A stretch of 64,000 bases of DNA from Lucifuga dentata (Eukaryota > Chordata > Actinopteri > Ophidiiformes > Bythitidae): the NCBI GenBank assembly GCA_014773175.1, contig VXCM01001316.1:126751-190750 (forward strand), given 5' to 3'. The notes below the pieces were generated by a model. The model was given only the letters and a program-made list of their open reading frames with translations, was not told the DNA's origin and did no database searches. How positions within the stretch are numbered: position 1 is the first letter of the stretch; the number at the start of each line of letters is the position of its first letter. The position numbers and the translations under genes were made by a program. Positions 17,001-28,700 of this stretch are shown piece by piece.

Positions 17001-17582
17001 GCAGATCACACAGAAACATACAGAAGAATTGCAAAGGTTTGGATTTCTCGTTTTGTTTTTCTTTGACTGTTGTATAAAATTTGACACACTGTTAGGTTCC
17101 ACCTGTGCACTGAACATACGTTTGCACAGCAGATCAGATTCAGCTGGCAGTTAGTTTGGTCACATTATCATCTGTTGTAGATCAGACAACAGTATAGCAC
17201 GGTCAGGTAGCATTATTTATTCATTTGTGTTGAATATGAGGATATTTGGGTGAGGTAAAGCTGAAAATCATGTCTCCATTCTGTAGATTAATGGCAGTCT
17301 TTGGACTGTTGAAGATCAGCTGTTAGCTATCATGAGATATACTTTCTGAGTAAACTCTAATGCAGCTGTTTTGATGGAATGAACAAATGCCATCTTGCTG
17401 GTTTCCAGGTGGATGTGAAGTTCCCCAAAATCATCTCAGACGGTGCACGGGACCTGATCTCTAAGCTGCTTCGCCACAGCCCACTTTGTCGTCTCCCGCT
17501 ACAAAGTGTCATTGACCACCCATGGGTGAATGCCAACTCCCGCCGGGTCTTACCTCCAATCTGCCCTGGCAAGAAACCCTGA
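14056..17582 (+). CDS. aurkb: Aurora kinase B
   Basis: Aurora B is the serine/threonine kinase of the chromosomal passenger complex (with INCENP, survivin, borealin), acting at centromeres and the midzone in mitosis. Nine coding exons: 14056-14061, 14565-14603, 15040-15118, 15201-15246, 15334-15522, 16067-16205, 16585-16733, 16862-17036, 17409-17582; phases close to 331 aa. The first coding exon holds only ATG CAG. The kinase domain starts at about residue 58 ([20 protein letters not shown]). Key residues: glycine loop 71-78, Lys93 in VALKVLF, catalytic Asp187 in [11 protein letters not shown] at 205-207, and activation-loop Thr219 in [16 protein letters not shown]. The ending ANSRRVLPP identifies Aurora B/C rather than Aurora A. 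The non-catalytic N-terminus of about 57 residues is weakly conserved. The 67 bp duplication around the N at 14449 lies in intron 1 and does not affect coding. Confidence 0.96.
14382..14516. other. Assembly-join duplication (67 bp + N + same 67 bp) in aurkb intron 1
   Basis: Bases 14382-14448 and 14450-14516 are identical, flanking one N. This is an unmerged contig overlap. A short GT repeat follows at about 14527-14548. Confidence 0.9.
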
Positions 17583-17691
17583 GCCCACCAGCTGACCTGC
17601 TTTCTTTCTACTGGGGGGGCTTGTTTTAACTCACTCAGGAGAGACTCTGGGCTGGTGTTTCCCCATTTTACTGCTGTGGGATTGTTCTGGC

Positions 17692-17722
17692 GCATGTTAT
17701 GATGTGTAGCATCATAACATGC
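17692..17722 (+). repeat. Perfect 13-bp hairpin in the aurkb 3' UTR
   Basis: The arms are 17692-17704 (GCATGTTATGATG) and 17710-17722, exact reverse complements, with a TGTAG loop. It could form an RNA stem-loop in the 3' UTR; function is unknown. Confidence 0.85.
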
Positions 17723-17924
17723 TCTCCTGTACAGTTTGATGTTTATTCGTGCCTAGTATGTTACCGAGTGTTATGTGTTTTTGTTATTTCTTCTTTTTTG
17801 CCTGTATCTGGCAGTACTTTGCTGATACCAAAGTACTACTGTAATAGTTTTAAGATGTCATATTTGATGAGGGTGCGGCTAAAAACCATGATTTATTTTA
17901 CTTAAAGTCAAACTTTACGTTTCT

Positions 17925-17930
17925 AATAAA
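17925..17930 (+). terminator. aurkb: Polyadenylation signal AATAAA, aurkb
   Basis: A canonical hexamer lies about 340 bases beyond the aurkb stop codon. Confidence 0.65.
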
Positions 17931-18124
17931 GAAATCCAATGAAAAGGTGGATTCCAAGTTTGGGTCTGGCTTGCAGAATTTCACAAGGCAGTAGGTGAAA
18001 TACCGATGCTGTAGCAATAAAGAAAACACATCACCGGAAAAAAAAAAATTAAAGTTTAAAATTTTATTTTTTTCTAGATTACCTTTCTATCCTACTTCAT
18101 GAAACATGCCATGGGCCAAAAATA

Positions 18125-18149
18125 ATGCTAAACCAAATTGGTTTAGCAT
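18125..18149. repeat. Perfect 12-bp inverted repeat with a 1-base centre
   Basis: ATGCTAAACCAA at 18125-18136 is mirrored exactly at 18138-18149 around a single A. It lies about 60 bases upstream of the tRNA gene; no role is assigned. Confidence 0.85.
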
Positions 18150-18209
18150 ACTTGATATTATGTTACTTTCTTACATTGACAAAGCTGTTTGCTCGGTTAT
18201 GGCTTTCAC

Positions 18210-18291
18210 GGTAGCGTGGCCGAGCGGTCTAAGGCGCTGGATTAAGGCTCCAGTCTCTTCGGGGGCGTGGGTTCGAATCCCACCGCTGCCA
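18210..18291 (+). tRNA. tRNA-Leu (anticodon AAG)
   Basis: This is an 82-base type II tRNA with a 7-bp acceptor stem (GGTAGCG pairing with CGCTGCC) and discriminator A. The A box is TGGCCGAGCGGTCT. The anticodon stem CTGGA/TCCAG carries loop TTAAGGC, with AAG at 18244-18246. The short variable arm has a TCTTCGGG element, and the B box is GGTTCGAATCC. A T run (TTTT) from 18298 is the expected RNA polymerase III terminator. No intron is present. The sequence looks the same as the vertebrate tRNA-Leu-AAG as I remember it. Confidence 0.97.
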
Positions 18292-19593
18292 GACTTGTTT
18301 TAAACTGTTCTTTTTGGTTTAATATATTAACTCCAAACATTTATGGTTTGTACTTAATGGAAATCTAGTCTTGTTATTCAAATAATGATGACTTATGATA
18401 ATGATGTGCTTATGTGACCATACGCACGCAGCTGCTGTAATCAAAGGACAACACAGTTACCTAGCTGTAAATATTAGCGTTTTAAAACGATAAATGTCAT
18501 GACTCATGAATTCTGCGTAGCACATTAGCAGTATATTATCTACGTCAGTTAATCGGAAAAAAATCGAGTTTTCTAAAATAACTTGATAACATGTCACGAT
18601 TGCAGCACTAGAGGGCACCAAAAGAGTATTTGTTATCAGAAGCGAGAATCCAAAATAATATAAGATTAAAAAGCATTGTTATGTGTACTTCTCATAATGA
18701 AGCACTTTTGATAGTAATACGTATGTATCTTCAAAAACCAAAATAAGGTTGGCATATTATACATTAAGCCATTATACATGGTATATATTAAACATTCTGA
18801 GCAGAAATTATCTAACAAGAAAAAAAACAATCCTGATAGTAATTTTATTTTATTTTTTTAAAGTACTTGTCACACTTAATTCTGTCAGATCTTCAAACAA
18901 AATTAATAAAGACAGACAGCCTGAGTAAACACAAGACTGCACAATTGACATAGGCCTTTTTTTCTGACAGCTATAGATTTTCTTTTTTCTCAAGATCACC
19001 AAGTTATTACACCCAGTTATGAAACATTGTAGGGGCTAAAGTTCTTTTTTTTTTTTTTTTTTNTTTTTTTTTTTTTTTTTTTGGACTTGTATCCAAATAA
19101 GAACACATGCTGGTGGAAGGCTGAGAGTTTGACAGGCAATTTACATATTTCAAAATCTTAAGCAGACAGTACCTTCGATCTTGTTAAAAAGTGCAGAAGG
19201 AAATAAGTACTACTGGCTGATGATCATTATAAAAGATTAGAGCCATTTGAGTTCAAGTACTCCATTCATTACATCAAAACCAATTGCTTTTATCCTACTT
19301 TATTCATAATCATTTAATACATCCCCTCTTAGATTTAATTATTGTCAGAGTTTGTTTTTTTTTAATCCTCCAGTCCTTAAAACATAGATTAGAATGTTGT
19401 GCAGAGTGAAATTGTCTTTACATAACAATTTCCAATACAATACAACATGATTCTGAAAAGCACATAGCTTAATGGGCGGTTTTAATTGATGAAAATCACA
19501 CAAAACAAAATTAAAACCATTTATTTTAATTAATTTTAACTGTGGCCCAATTCTTAGCGTTGTTCAATAAAGTTAAAAAAAAAAAAAAAGAAA
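18292..19593. other. Intergenic spacer, no gene seen
   Basis: AT-rich sequence between the tRNA gene and bod1l1. It contains a long T homopolymer with an N at 19063 (about 19045-19082) and an A run at about 19575-19589. No coding exon or structured RNA is apparent. Confidence 0.6.
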
Positions 19594-19731
19594 CTTCCGG
19601 GTTAGTGGCGGTACATTTCATTTTCTTCCGGTTCAAATCCTGCTTCGAATTTCAACCATAACAGAGAGCTGGTGAATTAAACTGGGACATTTTCTTATGT
19701 TTTGTCAGTATTAAGACTTTTAGCCTCACAC
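19594..19731 (+). promoter_or_regulatory. bod1l1: Presumed bod1l1 promoter and 5' UTR
   Basis: Two ETS-type CTTCCGG sites lie at 19594-19600 and 19625-19631, without a TATA box, 100-140 bases before the ATG. This is typical of a housekeeping promoter. No start-site data are available. Confidence 0.6.
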
Positions 19732-22700
19732 ATGGCAGGTTTACCGCCGGGAGACCCTCAGCTGGTCTCAATGATCGTCAACCATTTAAAAACACAAGGA
19801 CTCTTCGACCAGTTCAGGAGGGACTGCCTGGCAGACGTAGATACAAAGGTAGATACAAAAGTTTTTATCTTGATTAGACGTTACGTGTTTTTTAATTACG
19901 TAACAGTTTGGGAAGAGATATGCCTGTACACCAGTTATGGTGATAATACATAGTATGTCTAGATACCCATTGTTTCGAGCATTGTGTTGGTGTTTCGATA
20001 CTATATCAGCTTTAAGTTACAGTATCTGTGTTGTTTAGGTTCAATTTGTCATTATTTTGCTATTTTTAGTAAAAAGGTATCACGAAACTATGGTACAAAA
20101 ACCAGCTGAGAAGCGACATCAAAAAACTGTTTGTACAAGCCCTCTGTATTTTAATTTGTTTTTAATATACATGGAATAGATGATAAATTAATGTTTGTGC
20201 GTGTTTGTGTGTCTGTCTAATCGTGACTGTATATTTGTCAAAGGAAGGGGAGCGCATAACTGGTGTGTAGCTATATATTTGTATTGTAGGTTAGGCAGTA
20301 ATGAAAATGAGTGTTAAATGCAGCCATGGCTTTGGTCCTTTAATGTTGGTTTCAGTGTATTGTTGTATGTTAGAGTGTGGATGCTCATGATGCAGATCCT
20401 AATATTCAAAATCTCTTACAGCCAGCTTACTTGAACCTGAAACAAAGAGTGGACAACTTTGTCTCAAACCACCTCTCTAACCACACATGGAGTCCACATT
20501 TAAACAAGAACCAGCTAAGAAACAACATCAGACAGCTGGTGCTGCAGTAAGTGAAAACAGAGTCTTCGTCCTCTTTTTCTTCTTAGCTCTAGTTCATTAG
20601 AAATCACTTTATACACTGACAAGCTTGAAGGAAAACGCGACCTTGTCCTTTTAATGTTTGATGTTTTATGTATTGATTTTTCCTCATGCTTGCACATTTT
20701 TGATTTTGTCTTGATTTTGGTCATGTTCCCCTCAGATCAGGAATGCTGGAACAGGGAGTTGACAGGATAGTGGCGCAGGTGGTGGATCCCAAAGTCAATC
20801 ACATCTTCAGGCCACAAGTGGAGAGGGTGGTCAGTGAGTTTCTTTCTCCTGGCAGCTGTGCAGAGGAACCGTCTGCCCCACTGCCTTTAACAGAGGCGAA
20901 ACCAGATAGCAGCATTCCTGAGCAAGGTGCAAAGCTATTTTTTTGTTAAGCATGATTGCTGTTTGGCTCTTTACTACACCTCACACATTGTGTTTACCGT
21001 GGTGGTAGTACAAAGTAAAAAAAGATGAATTTCTGTTTGACACTCAAACAGCTAACACATGTCATTAATTGATATAATTCCAGACTCGTCTTCTGTCCCA
21101 GCTACCACTGCATCCAGCGATGCCATGTCCATCCTGGACACCATAACATCTCTCAACCAAGAGGCAAGCTGCAGGGCCAGCTCAAGTGTAGAGAAAGGAC
21201 GGAAAGGCCATGCTTCAGAGGAGCCCATGCAACTAGATGAGGAGAGTGAGCAGGACATGAGTCTTGTTGAGGAAGGAGACAGCTACCATGATGGGAAGGC
21301 AGCGGAAGAGGCAGAAGAAGCAAAGCCTGCGTCAGAGGCCCAGGCCCTTGAAGTCAGGACAGAGGACACTCAGGAACCAATGGATCTGGTCAAAGAGAGA
21401 TTATCAGAGGAGGTGAAGATGGAAGCTGAAGAGGCTGGAGTTCAGGAACAATCAGAACAGGAGAAAGACAAAGCTGCCAGTAGAATAACTGGAAGACCAG
21501 CAGAAGAGAAGCAGGATGACGATTCGCTAAAATCCACAAGTCAGGCTAGGCAGAAAGCCAGAGAGAGGATAAAGGAAGGTGAGCTGGTGCATCATCAGTG
21601 TCTTTTTGATGGTCAGAGCAGCATAAACTACATGCACAAAGTATTCTCGATACAATCTCATGCCCTTCTTTCAGGATGTATGTTCATTGTCTTATACATG
21701 TTATGGATATCCATTTGCAATTCTATGGAAAATTACCTTATCTAGACTTAACAGGATTAAGTGTAGGGTCCTCTTGTAGGGTTTGTTATGTTGTGTTGTG
21801 GCCTGATACTAGATTAGAGAATAGTTAGTGGATTATGTCAGAATATAGCAGTTATTTTTGTGACATCCAATCCGGTGTTTACGCTTTGCACATCCCTATT
21901 TACGTTTTTTCTTGGTTATTACAACCTTGGAAAGAGAATACATGCATAAGACACATAAAAACAATAATTGCTGTCAATGTGTTTGTTCTTTTATTTTCAC
22001 AGTGCAGTGAAGAGCAAAACAATGAAAAATAAAGTTTAAAAAAACAATGTGTCTTTGTCCTGCAGAATATTTGTTGGAGGACTCGGACCTGGAAGGCCTG
22101 AGCGACATTACAGTGAGCTCCGTCCACACCAGCGATCTGTCCTCATTTGAGGGGGAGAGCGACGACGATCAGCCGCTGTCCGAGTCTTCTGAAGACGGGG
22201 AGCTTTTACCAGATGGTCTCTGCTGCAATTTTCTATACCTGCGTGACTTTTAATAGCACAAAATGTTAATAAGTTTGGCTTTTGAAGTTTGAATATGTGC
22301 ATGCTGTTGAATTCTGACATGTGATGTGTCTTTCTTTATGTGAGATGAACGACGGACAGCAGGACAAAAGCCAACTGCTGGAGACGCAGGAGAAGATGAC
22401 AAAGAGCGTAAGCCTAAACGCAAAGCCTATGTCCACAAGCCCTTCCTCTACTCCCGTTACTATAGCGACTCGGATGACGAGATTACCGTGGAAGAACGTC
22501 GCAGATCTGCAGTGAGTTGTACCAGCTTGGAAATATATAACAACACAGAATACTTTAAATACATTTATAGCTAAAGCAAAGGCTTTTAAAGCAACACAGA
22601 TTCTACCTGGAATTATTATTAGTTGGTTGTTTCATATTCTGTCACATGTAATACTTTTTAAAGGGTTGGGGAGCATTGCTGATCCAAATTTTTCACACAC

Positions 22701-25700
22701 ATACATACACAAATATGCACACTTACACTCCTCATGTCTGACAGTTAAAATAGTTAGAAAACCTTTTTTTTTTTTTTTTTTTTTGCATGTGAAAATAAGT
22801 GTTGATTTGTTTTCTCTGCTTTTTGATGTTCTCGGTTTCTTGATGTGTCTTTTTCTTCGCTCGTGTTCTCTTAGGCCAAGGACAAAGAGGAAAGACTGCT
22901 GAAGAGACAGCAGAACAGGGAGCGTATGGAAGAGAAGCGCAAACAAAAAGCAGTACAGGCCGAAGAACAAGGTATTCCTGTCCATCATGTGATGTCACCT
23001 TTTCTTTCTCTCCCAGATTTGAAAGCTCAAACATGCAAAATGGCCGGTATGGTCCTTTAAAGAATAAGAAGTGCACCTACGGTTTGAGGAGCACTCATCT
23101 CTGCTGCAATGTTTTCATCCTCTGGTGTTTTAAGCTCAATTCACCTAGTGGAAAAAAAGATGCAAAAATACTGTTAGGTTGTTTTTTTATGGTCCTTTAA
23201 ATGTGACATGAAAATAGTTTTAGGCTAGTTAGTTTAGCTTTAATTAAGTCAGTAGCTAATTACTGTTATTAATTTTCTACACAGATCAGAAAAGCCAACA
23301 AAGTGGAAACTCCGCTGCTGTGGAGGGCCCCAGGGCCAAAGAGGCCCGAAAAGAAAAGAAAGTCCTCGAAAAGAAAATGGCTCTTAACAGGAAGAGGAAA
23401 CTAGATTCAAGGTGGGTCTTCAGAAGCTCAAACCTGAATCAAAGCAGCTGCTGCTACAATGTTGAGATATTTTTGTGAACGTTCATTGTATAAATGCCTG
23501 CATTTTCAACCCTTCAGGAAAGAGGGAGATGCTTTGAGCAAGAAGAAAGGAGATATAGGAGGAGAAGGATCCAAGAAAGTGGTACGTCAAAGCCTCGAAC
23601 ACAACAGATGTCAGATTAAACAGATCGCTGGATTGATGAATTGTAACATGGAAGTTTGTGTTTTGTTGTTTCCCTATTAGGAAGTGAAGCCAACGACCTC
23701 AAAGACGCCACAACAGAAGCTGACAAGGAAAGTGTCAGAATCAGCATCATCTGATGAGAGGCACAGAAGAAGGAGCGGTAGCATCTCGGAGGATTCTAGC
23801 GATACGAAAAAGCTGCCTGACAAAAGCCGGACACACTCCTTCATCTTGGATTTGGAGCAAGGTTCCCAAGAGTGTCTCAAGCAACGTTCAGGTGGAAAAT
23901 TTGATCGACCATGGCGCAAAGAACTGCACGCTAAAGAACGCAAAGAGAAAGAGCGGAGCTTGACAGATGAGCACGCCAAGCTCAAACAAAAACAAGAGAA
24001 AAAATCTGAACATCCAGCAGATGAATCTCAGCAGAAGGATGGCACTGCTGGTAAAATGTCCTCTGAAGAGAAGGGGGAGAAGAAGATTAAGGTCAAAAGT
24101 GACAAGAAAGTGTCAGGAATTACAAAAGATGAAAGAAAGGCATCTGTGTCTGAAGGCGTGGGTGACGAGGTGGGTCCAAAAGATGCTAAGAAGGGGAAGG
24201 CTCCTTCCATAGAGACTGCCAAAACAGAGAAGGACAAAGTTAGGGAAAAGGACAAAGATAAGGATAAAGTCAAAGAAAAGGTTAAAGGAGAGAAAAGTTT
24301 AGCTAAAAGCGACATGAAGCAGCTGTTCCGCCCTGATTCTGCTGGCTCATCTGAGGATAAATCTGATATGGAGCCTGGTTCAGACAGCACCAAGAAGAAA
24401 GATAAACACCCCAAGGAGGTCCTGAAAAGGTCAAAGAGCCACACAGAGGACAAACAAGGAGACAAGCCCAAATCTAAAATGGAGAGTAAAGACGGTGAGA
24501 AGGAGAAGACTAAAGTGGATCAGGATGGCCAGAAATCAAGCAAGTCCAACTCTGAAACTGACAAAGATCCTAAAAAGGCCAAACAAACAGAAAAAGGAAA
24601 AGTTGTGGAAAAATCCAGATCCAGATCCAGAGAGGAAGCAAAGACTCCATCATCATCAAAGACGGAGAAGAGAGGTCAGAGTGTGGAAATCAAAAGTAAA
24701 GGAGGTGCAGTTATTAGCAAACCTGAAGCACCAAAGGAGAAGAAAAAAGAGGGAAATGCAAAGGAACAGCAGAAGCTCCCAGAGGAATCCCCCCAAGAGA
24801 AATCTGAGGTTAAGAGCACAAAGAAAAAAACAGAAAAGAAAGGTAAAATCCCAGAGAAGAAAGATGACACACAAGACGAGAAGAAAGTACACAGAGAAGA
24901 CAAATTTGACAAGTCTGAAAAGTCCTCAGAGTCCTCAGTCTCATCGCTGAGTCTCGAGGCAGAGGAGCAGCCTAAGAAACTATCTCCTCTCCAAAACACA
25001 GACTCAGATCTCACTGCTGCCGTCGTTTCCACTCTTCCCACGTCTTTCTCAGAAGATACCGGAGACGCACTGAACGACATCACACCAGAGCCAGATGACG
25101 GTGAAACAGAGTCGCGGCTCGNCCGGAGACGCACTGAACGACATCACACCAGAGCCAGATGACGGTGAAACAGAGTCGCGGCTCGGCGAGATGGGACCTC
25201 GTTCTGTTCTGGCCGAGGCAGACGCTCTTCTGACTCTGATGGATGTTTGCACCTCAGCAGACGCGAGACTTCCACAGGAGACCACCGAGATGACACTTCA
25301 CGAGGCTGATATGACGATGAAGGAGGCCGCGCTGACTCTGCTCTCCATGGATCCCAGTAGCGCAGTGTCCAGCGACTCAGCCAGACCAGACACCAGGGGA
25401 AATCCAGAGGTGAAGCCACCCATCTCACAACTAACGGAAACTGTCACAGTTGAAGGTGAAGAGCAGTATCTTCATGGAAATATGCAAACGGTTCCTGAAC
25501 CTGAGCTTCCAGCCGCCGAGATACCATCAGTTTCAGCTCAACAAACCGATGAAGTTGTTCACAAAGAGCTAGAAATTGAAGGTAAAAAATGTTTTAAGTG
25601 GCTACCTGAGCGTGTCGGAATAATTCAGAAGTTTAAAGCTACGTGTGTATATCTTCACAGTCGTGGCTGAAAGCCCAAAGAGAGAAACGGAGATGCCAAG

Positions 25701-28700
25701 GGAAGAGACATCAGTTTCACTCACTCCACAGGTAAAACAAAAGTCATTTTGTAAACTGCAAAAGCTTTTCAGTTGGGATTTGATACACCACCACCAATCT
25801 CCTGAGCCACAACAAATGTTCGGTTTTCTTTTTAGGATTATGGTGTTGGTGCAAATGAATTCCCAGCTGCTTTGAATGAAGAAGAAGAAGAAGCCATCAT
25901 TGCAGAGATGAGCCCCGAAACACAGCCTGATGACACAGCGGCACCACCAGCTGACAAAGATGGTAAAATGTCTTTTGTACTTTCTTGTGATCCTTACAGC
26001 TGTTTTTTTTTTTTTTTNTTTTTTTTTTTTTTTGTTTTGTTTTTTTTGTGATTCCCAGTATTGCCTTTGATGAAAGATAAAATGCTTTCGCTCATGAGAC
26101 ATTGTCTGTGTATCTGCCTTTACGACCTGTAATATTTCTGCTGTTGTGTCTGAAACAGAAGAGGTCAGAGGAGGTGCAGAGGAATGCATGTCAGCTGTCG
26201 TGTCTGATGCACGTTCCACTGGAGAAATGCCAGAAGCTTCCAGTAAACAAGGTGAGGAGGACTGGAAAGTTTTCTTTTCTAAAAGAGCAGGCTGTCTGGT
26301 TGAGAAATTAATAAAAGTCTCATCATTCATTTAGATGAAACACAGCCAGATGTCGCAGAAACTGAGACAATCCCCAAGGTGAGTTACAATTTACACTACA
26401 CTGATGCATTGCAACAAATTTTACATGATGTTATTACATTTTCGTGCTTTTTTTATCCGCGCGACTGACAACTGAAACTCTTCTGTCTTTGAATAAAAAT
26501 AATAAAAGGTAGAGGAGGAAGTAGTTAAGGACAACCAGGCCAAGATGGACACTGATGATATTAGTAAGTGGACAACACAAATCTTTGCATACAGGATAGT
26601 AGATATTTTAAATTAATTGATCAAAAGCTTTAAAACAGCCAATAAAAAAACAACCTCGCGGTATTTTTGCATCATTTTTTCCACTAGGTAAAATTGAGCC
26701 TAAGACACCAGAGGACAAAAACGTTGCAGCAGAGACGAGTGATCCTCAAACTGTAAGTGCATGTCTTATTCTTTAAAGGACCATACTGGCCAGTTTGCAT
26801 GTTTGAGCCTAATATATTAAATTTTCATACATGGAATGTTACTGATAATCATTTCCCAAAGCATACTAATGGAACGGTGAATTAAATAATATTTTTCCTA
26901 CCCTCCAGACTGCCATTGGTTTCAGTTCATTCTGGTACGCTATTAAAATCAACTTGTTGATACTTGAAACATTCTTGGGATAGGTAATCCATCATTGCAA
27001 ACAAGATGTGTATTCAGTTTTTTTTTTGAAGTTAAGTAATTTTAGCGTTTAAGTGCAATAAGAAGCATGGAGTGAATGTATGTATCCACCGGGGAATATA
27101 GTGCCAAAAGAAGACCTAAGTTTATTGCAAAATTTGAATGACCGTGACTTCATAAGGCTGCGTAACTATTAGCAGGCGAAACATGGATTTTTAAGGTGGG
27201 TGTATTGCTTGAATATTTGATTTTGGAAGATTAAGAAATTTTGCAAAATATCATGAAAGCTGAAATACAGTTTTATCCTTTGGGAAGTAATTGTCAGCAA
27301 TGTAACATATATGAAAATTGAATATATTAGGCTCAAACATGCAAAATGACCCGTATGAGCCTTTAAGTCATTTCTCTCTTTACCTGTTTGTCTCTTCTGT
27401 GTGTGTTACTGAACTGTTCATCTCATTGATGCCTTTCAGATGGAATCTGATGTTCCGGAAAAGACTGAGGAGGTCCCAAAAAGTGGACTCGAGTGTCAGT
27501 CCAAACTAGTCAAACAAATCAGTGAGTGATTAGGCTGTTTTTTTTTTTTTTTTTNTTTTTTTTTTTTTTTTGTTTGTTTGTTTGTTTTTTAAATGGGCAG
27601 AATTTTGAGTTTTTCTGTGTTGAGTTTTTTTAATTGATCTATTGCTCATGGGAGAATAGTTTTGTCCATTGTCTGTTTTATATAGATGGGAATACTTTTT
27701 CTTTTATTATACTCTCAATATTGATTTTCATGTTATGTTTTTCTGATACAGCAAGATGTTTCCTTTTTATTGTTTTAGGTAATGTCTCCAGCTCAGACAG
27801 CCAGGAAGATGAAAAGGGATCAGAAAAGGCAAATTTTTTTTAAGCTGTTTAAAATTTAACTTCTGATGAATATCGCCATCTGTACTGACAACTATTTGTT
27901 TTTCAGGAAGAGAAGACGGAGGGGAGAGGACGACGCAAACGAAGGCTGTCCAGTCAGAAAGTGACAGCAATGAAAGACTCTGGTATTGTACCTGAGATCA
28001 AAGATTATATTTAAAGAGGCCGGTTTGTCCAAGTGTGACACCTGGATTTACAATGTATAAATAATGTCATAATTGTGGAGGTTGTCTGTGATCTCCAGTA
28101 ATTATCCTTAGGATTTGATCTGTGAGCTCAACTGAAATACAGACTTAGTTTTTCCAGTGTGAATGTGCGATTAATTCCTAATTCAAGTGAAGTCTGCAGG
28201 AAATACTCGTCCAGTATGAATAATAGCTAACATGAGGCACCAACTAAATTTAAAGAGCAGCATTACCCCTACTGCATTTTGCATTTTATGAATATAAAAT
28301 GATTGTCTTCTTTATGATTTGTAATTAGGTGATGATAAGGATGAAAACCGAAGTCAAGAGCAACCATCTGCTGAGGTGAGCAAAGACTTTTTTATATCAT
28401 ATATAACCATGATTTCTTTAACATTTTGTCTTTTGAAATACATTAAATGAACATATTAAATGAATATACATTAAATGAATATTTAATGTATATTCAATAT
28501 ACAATATACATCACACAATATAACTATTCAGCATTCCCAAGTCAGTGTATTTTGACTCCTTGTTACATTTTGTGTTCAGGAAAGTGACAAGGAGAAGATT
28601 CCAGAAGCCAAAATGCCGAGAAGAGGACGATCATCCAAATCCATCTCTGAGATGGAGGTGGAGCAACCTAAAGAACCTGAGAAGTTGGAGGAGATGCCAA

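Noticed and set aside
19702..19731. Upstream extension of bod1l1 before the ATG at 19732
   Set aside because: The open frame extends to 19702, but only through a non-ATG codon. The ATG at 19732 leads directly into the conserved GDPQLV segment.
21579..21745. Read-through extension of bod1l1 exon 4
   Set aside because: The frame runs past the GTGAGC donor at 21579, but the continuation is unlike BOD1L1. Splicing to 22066 restores the conserved EYLLEDSDLEGL segment.
24028..25134. Long minus-strand open frames opposite bod1l1 exon 10
   Set aside because: They are antisense shadows of the Lys/Glu-rich exon, giving low-complexity Phe/Leu/Ser-rich translations.
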